Of a DNA stretch of 64,000 bases, positions 63,109 through 64,000 are shown one piece after another (the stretch's first letter is position 1; each line of letters opens with the position of its first letter). The DNA is taken from positions 199,691 to 263,690 of the forward strand of contig NZ_JBCAQT010000005.1 of NCBI RefSeq assembly GCF_038419845.1. The letters are read 5' to 3'. Both the position numbers and the translations under genes were made by a program. The DNA comes from Marinimicrobium sp038419845 (GTDB lineage: Bacteria > Pseudomonadota > Gammaproteobacteria > Pseudomonadales > Cellvibrionaceae). The notes under the pieces are model-generated. The model searched no databases and was not told where the DNA came from. It was given only the letters and a program-made list of their open reading frames with translations.

Positions 63109-63125
63109 TTGGCGTGGTCCCTGCA
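63109..63125 (+). promoter_or_regulatory. Sigma-54-like promoter for the TorF porin
   Basis: TTGGCGTGGTCCCTGCA has GG and GC exactly ten bases apart and matches the TTGGCACG-N4-TTGCA pattern except at three positions. It predicts a leader of about 90 bases before the ATG at 63226. Confidence 0.55.
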
Positions 63126-63225
63126 AAAGCTCCGGTACCTGTTCAATAATCGGGTACGCTTTTCGGCCCACCGGTCGACTGGTTGTAAAAACTCAAATAC
63201 TGACAACACGTTAGAGGAAGAACTC

Positions 63226-63870
63226 ATGAACATGAAGCAAAATATCCTGGCCAGCGCTATTGCCGTCTCTGCCATGGCTGCGGCTGTTGTTGCCCCTCAC
63301 GCCAATGCCGAACCCGAAGTCTCGGCCTCGGTGGGCGCCGCCAACATGTACTACTGGCGTGGTTTTGACCTGGGCAACGGCGATCCCGCTGTCTGGGGCG
63401 ACATCAACGTGAGTGCCAACGGCCTGTATGCCGGCATGTGGGCCTCCTCTGGTGACGCTGCGCTCGGCACCGAGTATGACCTCTACGCGGGTTACGGTAA
63501 TTCCGTGGGTGATTTCAGTTTTGACGTCAGCCTGTGGAGCTACTCCTACCCTTCAGAGCCGGTCGCTGATCCCACGGGCCCCGGCGATCTGGTCGAAGTT
63601 GTTGTCGGCCTGGGTTACGGCCCGGTCTCCGTGACTCACTACGCGGACGTTGAAGGCAACGAAGATTACGACTACACCACGGTGGGCGTGGCCGCCGGTG
63701 ACTTCTCTTTCACCTACGGTGTGCATTCCACTGATTACGCTCACTTTGACATCGGCTACGCCTACAACGACAACCTGAGCTTCACTCTGGGTCTTGTGGC
63801 CGACGATGTCGACGGCACCGAGAATGACCAGGCCAAGTTCGTTGTTGGCTTCAGCATTCCGATCGAGTGA
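63226..63870 (+). CDS. TorF-family putative outer-membrane porin
   Basis: A 214-residue beta-barrel of the TorF (Gcw_chp) family. Its signal peptide is cleaved near ANA (residue 26). Alternating strands follow (GAANMYYWRGFDLGNGDPA, YDLYAGYGNSVGDFSFDVSL, FDIGYAYNDNLSFTLGL), ending in GFSIPIE rather than a final Phe. GAGGAAG precedes ATG 63226. From memory, these proteins often sit beside glnK-amtB; a sigma-54-like promoter upstream fits nitrogen control. The window ends before any such genes can be seen. Confidence 0.87.
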   Translation: MNMKQNILASAIAVSAMAAAVVAPHANAEPEVSASVGAANMYYWRGFDLGNGDPAVWGDINVSANGLYAGMWASSGDAALGTEYDLYAGYGNSVGDFSFDVSLWSYSYPSEPVADPTGPGDLVEVVVGLGYGPVSVTHYADVEGNEDYDYTTVGVAAGDFSFTYGVHSTDYAHFDIGYAYNDNLSFTLGLVADDVDGTENDQAKFVVGFSIPIE

Positions 63871-63904
63871 TAACCGGCTTCTTTCAGTAAGATCCGGCCT
63901 GGAA

Positions 63905-63933
63905 AAAGGGCGCCCTTCGGGGCGCCCTTTTTT
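63905..63933 (+). terminator. Terminator of the TorF porin gene
   Basis: An 11-bp perfect stem (AAAGGGCGCCC and complement) closes on a TTCG tetraloop and is followed by T residues. It lies 34 bases after the stop codon. Confidence 0.92.
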
Positions 63934-64000
63934 ATGTGTGCGCCAGGCATGGCGCGTAGCGCCTTGACTGGCGCTGTTCCGGTACACGTGGTGGTGGCCG

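Overview
The window is a piece of a high-GC gammaproteobacterial chromosome. The rpsU-yqeY-dnaG-rpoD operon, the mrdA-rodA-mltB-rlpA-dacA-ybeD-lipB-lipA cell-wall/lipoate cluster, rdgC, the PrkA-YeaH-SpoVR trio, a PhoP/PhoQ-like pair and a TorF-family porin suggest a free-living, probably marine or saline bacterium of the Cellvibrionales type. The exact taxon cannot be fixed from sequence reading alone.

Region 1 (1-4.6 kb) holds a four-repeat CHRD lipoprotein, an orphan lipoprotein, and an L,D-transpeptidase preceded by an overlapping 45-codon ORF. A TetR regulator is divergent from region 2.

Region 2 (4.8-18.1 kb) is the most interesting part. It is a run of nine co-directional genes: a peroxiredoxin-like protein, an MMPL/RND exporter, a LolA-like periplasmic protein, an outer-membrane beta-barrel, a PHBH-type FAD monooxygenase, a membrane-anchored FMO, a histidine/phenylalanine ammonia-lyase homologue, a second FMO and a TauE/SafE permease. 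Several joints overlap by 4-20 bp. It looks like an undescribed biosynthesis-and-export operon: deaminate an amino acid, oxygenate the product with three flavoenzymes, and ship it across the envelope. The lyase has an Asp-Lys pair where HAL has Ser-His, TAL His-Leu and PAL Phe-Leu.

Region 3 (18.1-26.9 kb) is an accessory zone. It contains an orphan membrane protein, a duplicated VOC/PhnB segment with one decayed copy, a possible effector/immunity locus present as a complete and a truncated arrangement in opposite orientations, a gene split by an in-frame amber codon, and AT-rich small membrane proteins with a possible frameshift at a G7 run.

Region 4 (26.9-40 kb) carries spoVR, yeaH and prkA (with a sigma-54-like promoter), galE, a Ca2+/Na+ antiporter, DegV, a PhoP/PhoQ-like system with a PepSY protein, proA and nadD. 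Region 5 (40-49.3 kb) is the conserved rsfS-rlmH-mrdA-rodA-mltB-rlpA-dacA-ybeD-lipB-lipA run. Region 6 (49.2-64 kb) holds a GNAT protein, a 32-bp perfect inverted repeat, rdgC, a YdiK-like permease, the rpoD operon, tsaD-folB-folK, hsp20, a pteridine reductase, cca, a DMT transporter and a TorF porin with a sigma-54/NtrC-type upstream region. No tRNA, rRNA, CRISPR array, transposase or prophage gene was recognised.
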